NCBI GenBank assembly: GCA_014305285.1
Contig: JACRSG010000001.1
Coordinates: 186,001-250,000, forward strand
Reading direction: 5' to 3'
DNA length: 64,000 bases
Source of the DNA: Campylobacter jejuni
Lineage (GTDB): Bacteria > Campylobacterota > Campylobacteria > Campylobacterales > Campylobacteraceae
Shown here piece after piece: positions 9,765-18,287 of the stretch; the first letter of the stretch is position 1, and each line of letters begins with the position of its first letter. The notes beneath the pieces were generated by a model that searched no databases, was not told the DNA's origin, and was given only the letters and a program-made list of their open reading frames with translations. The translations under genes and the position numbers were made by a program.

Positions 9765-10253
9765 ATGACAGAATTGATTTTTTTAGATGTAGATGGCTGT
9801 TTAACCGATGGGAAGATTATTTATGCTTCAAATGGAGAATTTATTAAAGAATTTGATGTAAAAGATGGAGCAGCTATCGAGGCTTGGCTAAAGCTTGGTA
9901 AAAAAATTGCTATTATTACGGGTAGAAATTGTCCTTGTGTTGAAAAAAGAGCTAAAGATTTAAAAATAGAAATTTTATATCAAGGTATCAAGGATAAGTT
10001 AGCTTGTGCAAAAGAAATTTTACAAAAACTTAATTTAGATTTTTCTCAGTGTGCGGCTATTGGGGATTATTTTAATGATAAAGCTTTACTTGAAAGCGTA
10101 GGGCTTAGTTTTAAGCCAAAAGATGGGCATAAAGATTTAAACGTAGATATAGTGCTTAGCAAAAAAGGGGGCAAGGCTGCTGTAGCACAGATGATAGAAA
10201 TTTTAGTGGGAAAAAATCATCTAAAAAAAGAATGGAATAAGCTTTGGCTATAA
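9765..10253 (+). CDS. kdsC: 3-deoxy-D-manno-octulosonate 8-phosphate phosphatase (KdsC-type HAD hydrolase)
   Basis: Removes phosphate from Kdo-8-phosphate to give Kdo for the inner core of lipooligosaccharide. The 162-residue product is a minimal HAD phosphatase without a cap domain, as in KdsC. The nucleophile motif DVDGCLTDG (residues 8-16) has D8 and D10; TGR appears near residue 53 and GDYFND near residue 102. It precedes lptC and lptA, the same neighbourhood as in many Gram-negative bacteria, which supports the substrate assignment. The gene ends 10 bases inside lptC. Confidence 0.92.
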   Translation: MTELIFLDVDGCLTDGKIIYASNGEFIKEFDVKDGAAIEAWLKLGKKIAIITGRNCPCVEKRAKDLKIEILYQGIKDKLACAKEILQKLNLDFSQCAAIGDYFNDKALLESVGLSFKPKDGHKDLNVDIVLSKKGGKAAVAQMIEILVGKNHLKKEWNKLWL

Positions 10254-10759
10254 AAATTTTTGGGATTTTAATTGCTCTTTTTACAATTACTTTTACGATT
10301 TTAAGTTTGCAAGATCCATATTCTTTAAATTTACAAACTAATGCTTTAAATTTTAAAAACATTGAGGCTAAAAATTTAAAAGCTTATGAGAGCAATACTA
10401 GCATAATTAAGGCATATTATAAGGCAAATTCTTGGGTGAGATATGCAGATAGGGATGAATTTCATGATTTTATTACTTTAAATTTAGATTTTAATCTTAG
10501 TGCAAATCGTTTAGAGTTTTTTAATAAAGATATGAGTAAGGTTTTATTTGAAGGAAATGTTACTTATATAGGTGCTAATAATGTCAAAATTATTTCCCAA
10601 GAGGTAGAATACCAACCTAAGGATAAAATTTTACACACAAATACTAATTTTAAAGCTCTGATTAGTGGAAGTATTATTAACGGAAATACTTTAAACTATG
10701 ATGTAAAAAACAAAATTTTAAATATCCAAGGAATAAACGCGTGGCTGCAAGACAAATAA
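10244..10759 (+). CDS. lptC: LPS/LOS export protein LptC
   Basis: Bitopic inner-membrane protein that passes lipooligosaccharide from the LptBFG transporter to LptA. The 171-residue product has one N-terminal membrane segment (about residues 4-21) and a periplasmic beta-rich domain typical of the family, e.g. the FEGNV and GNTLNYD repeats. Sequence conservation in LptC is low, so the call also rests on position between kdsC and lptA. The start is TTG at 10244, with GGAAT a few bases upstream, and overlaps kdsC by 10 bases. It overlaps lptA by 19. Confidence 0.85.
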   Translation: MAIKIFGILIALFTITFTILSLQDPYSLNLQTNALNFKNIEAKNLKAYESNTSIIKAYYKANSWVRYADRDEFHDFITLNLDFNLSANRLEFFNKDMSKVLFEGNVTYIGANNVKIISQEVEYQPKDKILHTNTNFKALISGSIINGNTLNYDVKNKILNIQGINAWLQDK

Positions 10760-11202
10760 TTTTATTGTTAGCTTGTATAAGTGTAACTTGGGCAACTCAA
10801 ATTGAAGTAAAAGCTTTAAATTTTTACTCAGATGAAAATAAGGGTGAAAGTATTCTTAGTGGAAATGTAGAAGTGATTAGGGGTGATGATATTTTAAATT
10901 CTGAAAAATTGATTATTTATACAGATAAAAATCGCAAACCTATTCGTTATGAAGCAATGCAAAATGCTAGGTTTAAAATTGTTTTAAAAGGTAAAACTTA
11001 TAAAGGTAGTGGAGATAAATTTATTTATAATGTTATCAAAGATACTTATGAGATTAATGGTCATGCTTATATAAATGAGCTTGGAAGCAATCAAAAACTT
11101 TTTGGTGATAAAATAATAGTCGATAGAAAAGCTAATATTTATCGAGTGGAGAGTAAGGAACAAAAACCTGCTCGTTTTGTGTTTGATCTTAAAGACAAAT
11201 GA
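10741..11202 (+). CDS. lptA: LPS/LOS periplasmic bridge protein LptA (OstA family)
   Basis: Periplasmic component of the bridge that carries lipooligosaccharide to the outer membrane. The 153-residue precursor has a short signal peptide (about residues 1-18, ending near VTWA) and an OstA-like beta-jellyroll with SGNVEV, YTDKNRKP and GSGDKFIYN segments. The start is a GTG at 10741 preceded by AAGGA; the gene overlaps lptC by 19 bases and engB by four (ATGA). The order kdsC-lptC-lptA supports the call, and lptB lies 14 kb further on in this window. Confidence 0.9.
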   Translation: MAARQIILLLACISVTWATQIEVKALNFYSDENKGESILSGNVEVIRGDDILNSEKLIIYTDKNRKPIRYEAMQNARFKIVLKGKTYKGSGDKFIYNVIKDTYEINGHAYINELGSNQKLFGDKIIVDRKANIYRVESKEQKPARFVFDLKDK

Positions 11203-11795
11203 TAATTAGTGCTAAATTTATCACTTCTTTAGTGAAATTTGATGAGAATTTGAGATCAAATTTTAGCGAAGTAGCATTTTTAGGGCGTTCCAATGTTGGA
11301 AAAAGCTCTTTAATCAATTCTTTGTGTAAACAAAAAAATTTAGCTAAAAGCTCGGCAACCCCTGGAAAAACTCAGCTTATAAATTTTTTCGAAGTAATTT
11401 GTAAAAGAAATGAAGAAAAATTTAATATCAATTTTATTGATTTACCAGGGTTTGGTTATGCAAGGGTTTCTAAAAATTTAAAAGAAATATGGGAACAAAA
11501 CTTAGATGAATTTTTAAAATTTAGAACTTCGATAAAGCTGTTTATACATTTAATCGACTCAAGACATACTCATTTAGAGATCGATATAAATTTAAATGAT
11601 TATTTGAAAAGATTTTTACGGCCCGATCAAAAAATTTTAAAAGTTTTTACTAAATGCGATAAATTAAATCAAAGCGAAAAAGCTAAGTTAAAAAATGAAT
11701 TTAAAGACTCTATTTTAGTTTCAAATTTGAATAAATTTGGCCTTGATTCTTTGGAAGATATTATTATCAATCAAACTTTAGGTTTTGATAAATGA
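11199..11795 (+). CDS. engB: GTP-binding protein EngB/YsxC (ribosome assembly)
   Basis: Small TRAFAC GTPase required for assembly of the large ribosomal subunit. The 198-residue protein contains G1 GRSNVGKSS (residues 29-37), G3 DLPGFGYAR (near residue 81) and G4 TKCD (near residue 151). The length is typical. It is translationally coupled to both neighbours by four-base overlaps (ATGA at each junction), even though its function differs from the flanking envelope genes. This linkage with lptA upstream and a cell-shape gene pair downstream appears to be a feature of the lineage. Confidence 0.95.
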   Translation: MIISAKFITSLVKFDENLRSNFSEVAFLGRSNVGKSSLINSLCKQKNLAKSSATPGKTQLINFFEVICKRNEEKFNINFIDLPGFGYARVSKNLKEIWEQNLDEFLKFRTSIKLFIHLIDSRHTHLEIDINLNDYLKRFLRPDQKILKVFTKCDKLNQSEKAKLKNEFKDSILVSNLNKFGLDSLEDIIINQTLGFDK

Positions 11796-12286
11796 GAAGA
11801 AATTTAAGTGCTTATAAAGCAAAATTTAATGGAGCTTATATCTTTTTAGGATTTTTTTTTCTAATTTATCAGATTCTTAGTTCGACTTTTGTATATGCTC
11901 CGTTGCTTTATGGGATTTTTTTCTGTTATATGTTTTGCTTATTGGAAGAGAGGGAGAGAACTTTTTCAAAGCTTGATTTTAGATGGTATTTTTCTTTATT
12001 TTTTTTATTTTTTACTGATATAACTTATAATTTTTTTATTTTTTCATCTTGGTTGGCATTTTTTATTTTTTATTATTTTTGTGCAGATTGGATTAAGACA
12101 AATTTAAAAATTGGTAAATTTATTCCTGTTGTTTTTGTGCTTTGTGTTTACGGCATTATTTTGTTTTTAGATATAATATTATCTTATATTGGAGATGAGA
12201 AAATTAAAATTTTAGGATGGGCGTATATTGTTTCAGTTTTGATAGAATGTTGTTTAGCTTATGTGTTTTTTAAAGGTAAAATTTAA
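11792..12286 (+). CDS. Integral membrane protein, MreD-like candidate
   Basis: Very hydrophobic 164-residue protein with about five or six membrane segments, rich in Phe, Tyr, Ile and Leu. I do not recognise a decisive motif. Its size, topology and position directly before the PBP2 gene mrdA (no gap: TAA then ATG) match MreD, the rod-shape complex protein usually encoded just upstream of mrdA. MreD is poorly conserved, so weak similarity would be expected. It overlaps engB by four bases. The alternative is a lineage-specific membrane protein of unknown role. The CDS call is secure, the MreD idea is inference. Confidence 0.6.
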   Translation: MRRNLSAYKAKFNGAYIFLGFFFLIYQILSSTFVYAPLLYGIFFCYMFCLLEERERTFSKLDFRWYFSLFFLFFTDITYNFFIFSSWLAFFIFYYFCADWIKTNLKIGKFIPVVFVLCVYGIILFLDIILSYIGDEKIKILGWAYIVSVLIECCLAYVFFKGKI

Positions 12287-14092
12287 ATGAGAATGCGTTT
12301 AGTTGTCGGATTTATACTATTGTTTTTCATATTTTTATTAAGTCGTGTGTATTATTTGAGTATAAAATCAAATGTATATTATGAAGAGCTTGCTAAACAA
12401 AATGCTATAAAAACTGAATTTTTACCACCTGTTAGGGGTCAAATTACAGATAGAAATGGAACTTTATTGGCTATTAATGATTTGGGTTTTAGTATTTCTA
12501 TTAAACCTTATTTAAGTATTAAAAAGTCAAATAAAGGAATTTTAGATAAAGAATTATCTGAAGTTGCAAATTTATTTCCCGATTTAAATGCTAGTAAATT
12601 AGCAGAAATTTATAAGAGAAATGATTCTTACTATAATCAAGATTTTATTAAAGTTGTAGATTTTATACCCTATGATGAGATTATTCCGCATTATTCAGAG
12701 TTAAATCTTAATAAAACAATAAAAATAGATCCTGTTGTGAAAAGAAAATATCCTTTTGGAAAATTGGCTTCGCATATTATTGGATATGTAGGTAAGGCAA
12801 ATTTGCAAGATGTTCAAGAAAATGAAATAGCAAAACTTTCTAATTATACAGGAAAAAGCGGTATAGAACGCTATTATAATGATATTTTGCAAGGAGAAAA
12901 AGGAACTAGAATGTATAAGGTGAATGCCTTAAATCAAGAAGTAGAACAGCTTTCTTACACTCCCGCTATGTCTAATGATATAGAACTTACAATAGATATA
13001 GAACTCCAGTCTTATTTAACTTCATTGTTTGAAGGTAATGCTGGAGCTGCTATAATTATGAATGTAAATGATGGATCTATTTTAGCTGCAGGGAGTTTCC
13101 CTGAATATGATCTTAATCCTTTTGTAACAGGGATTTCTTTTAAGGATTGGGATGAGCTTTCTAATAGTCTTGATCATCCTTTTACAAACAAACTTATAAA
13201 TGGATATTATCCCCCAGGTTCTGTTGTTAAAATGGGAGTAGGGCTTTCTTTTTTAAATTCTAAAAATATTAGCCCATCGACTCAATATGTTTGCAATGGA
13301 AGTATTGAACTTGGAGGTAGGTTTTTTAGATGTTGGAATCGATCAGGCCATGGATCTGTGGATTTAAAACATGCGATAAAATATAGTTGTGATGTTTATT
13401 TTTATAATGGCAGTTTGCAAGTTGGAATCGATCAAATAAGTGAAACTTTATCTCGCATTGGCTTTGGAGTAAAAACAGGGGTAGATTTGCCTAGTGAATT
13501 TGTAGGAATTTTACCAAGCAAAGAATGGAAGATGCAAAGATATAGACAATCTTGGTTTCAAGGTGATACTTTAAATACAGCTATAGGTCAAGGTAATTTT
13601 CTTGCAACGCCTATGCAAATTGCTAGATATACAGCTCAAATCGCAAAAGGTGAAGAGGTTATACCTCATTTTTTAAAAAGCATAGAAAATCATAATACAA
13701 CTGTAAAAAATCAAATGGATGAAAATAAAAAAGAAATTTTTACTTTATTTGAAAAGAGTCAATTGCCTTATATAAGAGATGCAATGTATGCTGTTGCCAA
13801 TGAGCAAGGAGGAACCTCTTATCGTTATTTGCATAATCTTGATGTGAAAGTTGCAGCAAAAACAGGAACTGCCCAAGTCGTGGGATTTTCACAAACAGAT
13901 AAAAATAGAGTCGATGAAAAACAATTTGAGTATTATACTAGATCTCATGCGTGGCTCACTTCTTATGCTCCTTATTCTAAGCCAAAATATGTAGTTACTG
14001 TTCTTTTGGAACATGGTGGGAGAAATATTACTTCAGGGGAAACTGTAGCTAGAATTTATCAAAAAATGATTGAGCTTGGATATTTTAAATAA
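12287..14092 (+). CDS. mrdA: Penicillin-binding protein 2 (peptidoglycan D,D-transpeptidase)
   Basis: Class B penicillin-binding protein of the rod complex that cross-links peptidoglycan during elongation. The 601-residue product has an N-terminal anchor (about residues 5-26), a pedestal domain with VRGQITDRNG at 49-58, and a transpeptidase domain whose three active-site motifs are intact: S312-V-V-K315, S367-C-D369 and K525-T-G527. Length and layout match PBP2 rather than the division enzyme PBP3/FtsI. It follows the MreD-like gene without a gap, and a terminator hairpin at 14243-14280 closes the long rightward run that begins at nadK. Confidence 0.94.
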   Translation: MRMRLVVGFILLFFIFLLSRVYYLSIKSNVYYEELAKQNAIKTEFLPPVRGQITDRNGTLLAINDLGFSISIKPYLSIKKSNKGILDKELSEVANLFPDLNASKLAEIYKRNDSYYNQDFIKVVDFIPYDEIIPHYSELNLNKTIKIDPVVKRKYPFGKLASHIIGYVGKANLQDVQENEIAKLSNYTGKSGIERYYNDILQGEKGTRMYKVNALNQEVEQLSYTPAMSNDIELTIDIELQSYLTSLFEGNAGAAIIMNVNDGSILAAGSFPEYDLNPFVTGISFKDWDELSNSLDHPFTNKLINGYYPPGSVVKMGVGLSFLNSKNISPSTQYVCNGSIELGGRFFRCWNRSGHGSVDLKHAIKYSCDVYFYNGSLQVGIDQISETLSRIGFGVKTGVDLPSEFVGILPSKEWKMQRYRQSWFQGDTLNTAIGQGNFLATPMQIARYTAQIAKGEEVIPHFLKSIENHNTTVKNQMDENKKEIFTLFEKSQLPYIRDAMYAVANEQGGTSYRYLHNLDVKVAAKTGTAQVVGFSQTDKNRVDEKQFEYYTRSHAWLTSYAPYSKPKYVVTVLLEHGGRNITSGETVARIYQKMIELGYFK

Positions 14093-14160
14093 TTTTTAGT
14101 TGTGAATTGAGTTTTTCAAAAATTTTTTAGCAAGAAGTATTGGATTTTTGGTTTAAAAAC

Positions 14161-14192
14161 CTTGTATTGAACAGATTATAGTTTAATACAAG
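14161..14192. repeat. Strong inverted repeat between mrdA and pepP
   Basis: Arms CTTGTATTGAAC (14161-14172) and GTTTAATACAAG (14181-14192) pair over 12 bases with one G-T type mismatch across an 8-base loop. No T-run follows, so it does not look like a simple terminator. It lies 70 bases after the mrdA stop and 50 bases before a good terminator hairpin. It may be an RNA processing or stability element, or part of a small RNA. No function is shown. Confidence 0.4.
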
Positions 14193-14242
14193 GAGAATTT
14201 AAGAAATATCTTTTACTAGTTTTATTTATTTGTATAAGCATT

Positions 14243-14280
14243 AACAAAAGCATCTTAAAAGATGGCTTTTGTTCTTTTTT
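14243..14280 (+). terminator. Rho-independent terminator after mrdA
   Basis: AACAAAAGC-ATCTT pairs with AAGAT-GGCTTTTGTT through a small bulge, then the T-run TTCTTTTTT follows at 14273-14280. It ends the rightward operon. The hairpin overlaps the last codons of the convergent pepP gene. Confidence 0.75.
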
Positions 14281-16045
14281 CAAGCCAAACTAGAGCTTTT
14301 GGATAATCACCTAGCTTAGGAGAAAGCTTTTTAAATACTTCTTTGTGGTAATCATTTAACCACTCTTTTTCTTTTTCATCTAACATTTTTATATCAATAC
14401 AAGATAGTTCAAAAGGACAAAGAGTAACAGGTTTAAAGTATAAAAACTCTCCAAAATCTTTATTTTTAGGATTTTCTACTTTGGTATGAATAACTAAATT
14501 TTCAAGTCTTATACCCCATTTGCCTACTTTATAAATACCTGGCTCTATGGAAGTTAGCATACCTTCTTTGGCTTTTGTTTTTTCAAGCATAGGAGATAGA
14601 TAAGATAAAACTTGTGGGCCTTCATGGACATTTAAAAAATATCCCACGCCATGTCCTGTGCCGTGCATATAGTCAATTTGTTCTTTCCATAAAGGCACAC
14701 GCGTGATTGCATCAAGTAAAGGCATGGCTATATCTTTTGGAAAAATTATACTAGAAATGGCAATATGTGCTTTTAAAACCAAGGTATAGTCATGAATTTG
14801 TTCCGCATTAGCCTTGCCTATAGGTATAACGCGTGTAATATCTGTTGTGCCATTTTTATATTGTCCACCCGAATCAATAAGCAAAAGTCCATCTTTTTTA
14901 AGATAAGCAAAACTCTCTTTTGTGGCTTTATAATGTGGATATGCTGCGTTTTCATTAAAGGCTGTTATAGTGGCAAAACTATCACTTATGTAATACTTGC
15001 TTTGTGCTCTAAATTCGCTCGCCTTAGCATCTATGTCCAATTCGCTTATTAATTCTTTATTTTCTATTGCTTCTTCAAGCCAAGCAAAAAATTTACATAA
15101 AGCCACTCCATCTTCTATCATAGCATCTTGTATGTGTGCTATTTCTTTTGTATTTTTAGCTGCTTTTAAATGAATGCTTGGATTAATTTCTTGAATGATT
15201 TTTACGCTTTTATCTAAAGAATTTACGAGTAAAGCGGTCATTTTTGAAGGTTCAATAAGCAAATTTGTATTTGCAAGTTTTTCAAGTTCTATGATGATTT
15301 CATCATAATTTTTAAGCCAAAATCCATCTAAATTTAATTTTTTTTCAAGCTCTAAATTTATTTTTTTCTGATCAACAAAAAGTAAAGCCTTGTCTTCCAA
15401 GATTAGTAAATGACTTAAAAATATAGGATTGTAATCTACATCATTCCCTCTTAAATTTGTAAGCCAAGCTATATCATCAAGACTAGAGATTAAATGAGAA
15501 GTAGCATTTAAATTTTTCATTTTTTGACGCACTAATGCTAATTTTTCTTTTCTTGAGTAAGAGCAGTATTCTGGTTCGTGTTCATAAATTTTTTCTTGTG
15601 GTAAAGCAGGACGATCTTTCCAAAGTGGACTTATCAAATCTATATGTTTTAAATTTGCCTTGCAATTAATCTGTAAATCTTTTTGCAAAGATAAAGGTAA
15701 AAGTGCAAAATCGATGCCTAAAATTTGATTTTCACTTAAATTTTTTTCTAACCATTTGGTCAAAGTATTTTTAGCATCTTGCTTTTGTAAAAGTATGCCA
15801 CTACCTTCTAATTCCTTTTGCGCTTGAAGCCAATATCTTCCATCTACCCACAAAAAGCCCTCTTCTTGCGTGATAAGAACTGTTCCAACAGAACCCTTAA
15901 AGCCACTGATGAAGACTCTGTTTTTGTAATATTCTGGTAAATATTCGCTTAAATGCGGATCTGCACTTAAGATTAGATAGGCATCAATATTATTTTCTTT
16001 CATCAATCTTCTAAGTTCTAATACTCTTTGTTTGTAAATACTCAT
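14255..16045 (-). CDS. pepP: Xaa-Pro aminopeptidase (M24 family)
   Basis: Cytoplasmic metallopeptidase that removes an N-terminal residue preceding proline. At 596 residues it is the long, three-domain form (two creatinase-N-like domains, then the catalytic pita-bread fold), longer than E. coli PepP (~440). The five metal ligands are visible in order: the Asp of LLIDSGG, the Asp of TTDITR, the His of HGTGHGVG, the Glu of TSIEPGIY and the Glu of IRLENL. AAGGA precedes the ATG at 16045. Its first 35 bases overlap the end of the peptide transporter gene, so import and hydrolysis of peptides are likely co-expressed. Confidence 0.92.
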   Translation of the reverse strand: MSIYKQRVLELRRLMKENNIDAYLILSADPHLSEYLPEYYKNRVFISGFKGSVGTVLITQEEGFLWVDGRYWLQAQKELEGSGILLQKQDAKNTLTKWLEKNLSENQILGIDFALLPLSLQKDLQINCKANLKHIDLISPLWKDRPALPQEKIYEHEPEYCSYSRKEKLALVRQKMKNLNATSHLISSLDDIAWLTNLRGNDVDYNPIFLSHLLILEDKALLFVDQKKINLELEKKLNLDGFWLKNYDEIIIELEKLANTNLLIEPSKMTALLVNSLDKSVKIIQEINPSIHLKAAKNTKEIAHIQDAMIEDGVALCKFFAWLEEAIENKELISELDIDAKASEFRAQSKYYISDSFATITAFNENAAYPHYKATKESFAYLKKDGLLLIDSGGQYKNGTTDITRVIPIGKANAEQIHDYTLVLKAHIAISSIIFPKDIAMPLLDAITRVPLWKEQIDYMHGTGHGVGYFLNVHEGPQVLSYLSPMLEKTKAKEGMLTSIEPGIYKVGKWGIRLENLVIHTKVENPKNKDFGEFLYFKPVTLCPFELSCIDIKMLDEKEKEWLNDYHKEVFKKLSPKLGDYPKALVWLEKRTKAIF

Positions 16046-17612
16046 TTTTTTCCTTAATATTAATTTTTAGTATCTTATTGATAGGTTTTTTCAGTATAAG
16101 TAAAATTATAACAGCACCAAGTAATATCCACATACATTGGTAAAATAAATTTGGTAAATAAGCTATATTTTCTTCACTTGCTTTACTACCTATAAATCCA
16201 GCCAAAGCATTGCCTAAAGCACTTGCTACAAACCAAAGTCCCATGACTTGAGACTTGATTAAATTAGGTGCAATTTTTGTCATTATAGAAAGTCCCACAG
16301 GAGAAAGGCAAAGCTCTCCTAAAACCATAAGCAAAAAGCTACTTACAAGCCACCAAGGTGAAACTAAAATAATGGGTGATGAATTTTCTAAATTTTCCCT
16401 TAATGCATTAGAATCACCGTTTAAACTAATTGCATGATTTGAAGCTAAAGTCATTATTAAAAATGCTAAAGCCGCACCCAAAAGTCCTAATGCAAATTTA
16501 ATAATAGATGAAATTTCTTTATTATTTTTAGCACATATAGTCCATATAAAAGCATTAAAAGGTGCAAAAAGTATAACAAATAAACCTCCAAGAGATTGAA
16601 ACCATATTGCAGGAATTTCATAATTTAATATGGTTTTATCTGTTAATTTTTCTGCAAAAAAATTAAAAGAAGTGTATTGTTGCTCATATACTGACCAAAA
16701 TAACGCAGCCGCTAAAAATAAAACAATAAAAATAATTAAATTTCTTTTTTCTTCTATTTTTAAAGAAGTAAAAGCAAAAAGATATAAAAAATAAATTCCA
16801 GCACAAGCTAAGATAGTTAAAATAATATTTTTATTAATAACTTGTGCGTCTAATTTTATAAAATTACCAAGGATTAAAAATATTGCTCCAAGTAAAACAA
16901 TACCTGATACAATGATGATGTAAAATGCGTTTTTACTTTTTTTGCTTGGTTTATCCCAAGTAGAGTCTATGCCAACTTTTTCATCAAATTCTTTTAAATC
17001 AGGCATGGTTTTTAGGTAGAAAATAATTACTGCTAAAAGCATACCAATCCCACCTGCACCAAAACCAAAATGCCATCCGTATTCTTTTTGCAAAAAGCCG
17101 CAAATTAAAGGAGCTACAAAAGCACCAAAATTAAAACACATATAAAAAAGAGTAAAACCAGAATCACGCCTTGCATCATCTTTTTTATAAAGCATGCCAA
17201 CCATTACAGAAGCACAAGTTTTAAAAAGTCCTGTGCCTATAACCAAAAAAACCATACCAACAAAAATCATTTTATTGTTAAAATAAGAAAAGGCTATGCA
17301 CAAATGTCCAAATGCTATAGTTAAAGCACCTAGTAAAATTGCTCTTTTTTGGCCTAAGTAATTATCCGCAAGCCATCCACCCGGCAAAGCAGCAAGATAT
17401 AAACAACTTGCAAAAATTCCCATAATTGCACTTGCTTCTTCAGGTTTTAAGTTCATTCCACTTTTTTCAAAACTTGCTATCATAAAAAGGTAAAGCAAAG
17501 GGCGAATTCCGTAAAAAGAAAATCTTTCCCAAAGCTCAGTAAGCGAAAGAGATAAAAGTGGTTTTGGATGTCCAAAAAATAAAGTATCTAAATTTTTTAC
17601 ATTTTTACTCAA
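16011..17612 (-). CDS. Proton-dependent oligopeptide transporter (POT/PTR family)
   Basis: Inner-membrane proton symporter for di- and tripeptides, 533 residues with about 14 predicted membrane segments. The ExxER proton/peptide motif is seen as E26-L-W-E29-R30, followed by FSFYG, and the GGWLAD and DSGFTLFYMCFNFGA family segments are present. The start is TTG at 17612, with AAGGA nine bases upstream. It corresponds to the locus described in some C. jejuni strains as the peptide transporter CptA. The gene is intact here and co-directional with pepP. A decayed relative lies directly upstream (17757-18232). Confidence 0.9.
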   Translation of the reverse strand: MSKNVKNLDTLFFGHPKPLLSLSLTELWERFSFYGIRPLLYLFMIASFEKSGMNLKPEEASAIMGIFASCLYLAALPGGWLADNYLGQKRAILLGALTIAFGHLCIAFSYFNNKMIFVGMVFLVIGTGLFKTCASVMVGMLYKKDDARRDSGFTLFYMCFNFGAFVAPLICGFLQKEYGWHFGFGAGGIGMLLAVIIFYLKTMPDLKEFDEKVGIDSTWDKPSKKSKNAFYIIIVSGIVLLGAIFLILGNFIKLDAQVINKNIILTILACAGIYFLYLFAFTSLKIEEKRNLIIFIVLFLAAALFWSVYEQQYTSFNFFAEKLTDKTILNYEIPAIWFQSLGGLFVILFAPFNAFIWTICAKNNKEISSIIKFALGLLGAALAFLIMTLASNHAISLNGDSNALRENLENSSPIILVSPWWLVSSFLLMVLGELCLSPVGLSIMTKIAPNLIKSQVMGLWFVASALGNALAGFIGSKASEENIAYLPNLFYQCMWILLGAVIILLILKKPINKILKINIKEKNEYLQTKSIRT

Positions 17613-17644
17613 TTTATATATCCTTTATGTATTTTTATTTATCA

Positions 17645-17650
17645 ATTATA
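17645..17650 (-). promoter_or_regulatory. Candidate -10 box for the peptide transporter operon
   Basis: TATAAT on the minus strand, about 32 bases before the TTG start of the POT transporter, giving a leader near 26 bases that includes the AAGGA ribosome site. No clear -35 box, as usual in Campylobacter. Sequence inference only. Confidence 0.5.
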
Positions 17651-17756
17651 GACAAGAAATTAAAAATATGTATAACTTGGTAATATTTTTATATGATTTA
17701 TGTCATAATGTTACTTTTTGTAAATAAAAAAGAAATATTAATATCAATTTTCAACT

Positions 17757-18232
17757 TTAGTGTATTTCGTATTTTAAGCTTAATGAGACAATTAAAATTT
17801 GATTTTTAATATTTTTATTTAGAGTATATTTTTTAATATTGACATTTCCTATAAGTTTTGCAACGAGATTTCCAAGCATACTTGCTACAAACCATAACCC
17901 ATGATAATCCAAGCCATGGATATTGGTAAACCATTGTTGTTTATTAGACTTTGTGAAGGTCATAAAACCAATACCGGCAAATAATATTCTTAAAGTAAAT
18001 TTTCCTATATAACCAGTATCGCATCTTGTATTATTTTGTTTATATAGCATTCTTGCAGAAGCACTAGTTTTAAAAAATCCAGTTCCAATAACAATAAAAG
18101 AGTGCTTATTCCAAGCCCACCTTTGCTTAGGGTTGTTGCCATAAAAGCAAATCTTTCTCAAAATTCTACCATTGATAGAGAGAATAAAGGCTTAGGATGA
18201 GCTAGGAAATTTATATCGAGTTTTTGTATTTA
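17757..18232 (-). pseudogene. Degraded second POT-family peptide transporter
   Basis: Fragments of a transporter close to the intact neighbour are recognisable in shifting frames. Reading leftward, the N-terminal part gives AHPKPLFSLSMVEF, then a TGA where the intact protein has the Trp of ELWERF, then ERFAF. Next come GTGFFKTSASARMLYK (intact copy GTGLFKTCASVMVGMLYK) and GLWFVASMLGNLVAKLIGN (intact copy GLWFVASALGNALAGFIGS). Most of the middle is deleted and no start codon remains. A 134-residue open frame crosses the middle (17757-18161), but it joins pieces of the decayed gene and should not be annotated as a protein. The remnant implies a former tandem pair of transporters. Confidence 0.85.
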
Positions 18233-18287
18233 AAATATTTTACTAATACTAATAGAAAAATAATTAAATTGCAATATTTTAATATTA

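Noticed and set aside
12701-12892. 63-residue reverse frame inside mrdA
   Set aside because: Shadow of a gene with all three PBP motifs intact; no initiation signal.
17757-18161. 134-residue frame upstream of the peptide transporter as a real protein
   Set aside because: It strings together separated blocks of the transporter family with the rest deleted; flanking sequence holds the out-of-frame N-terminus with an in-frame stop.
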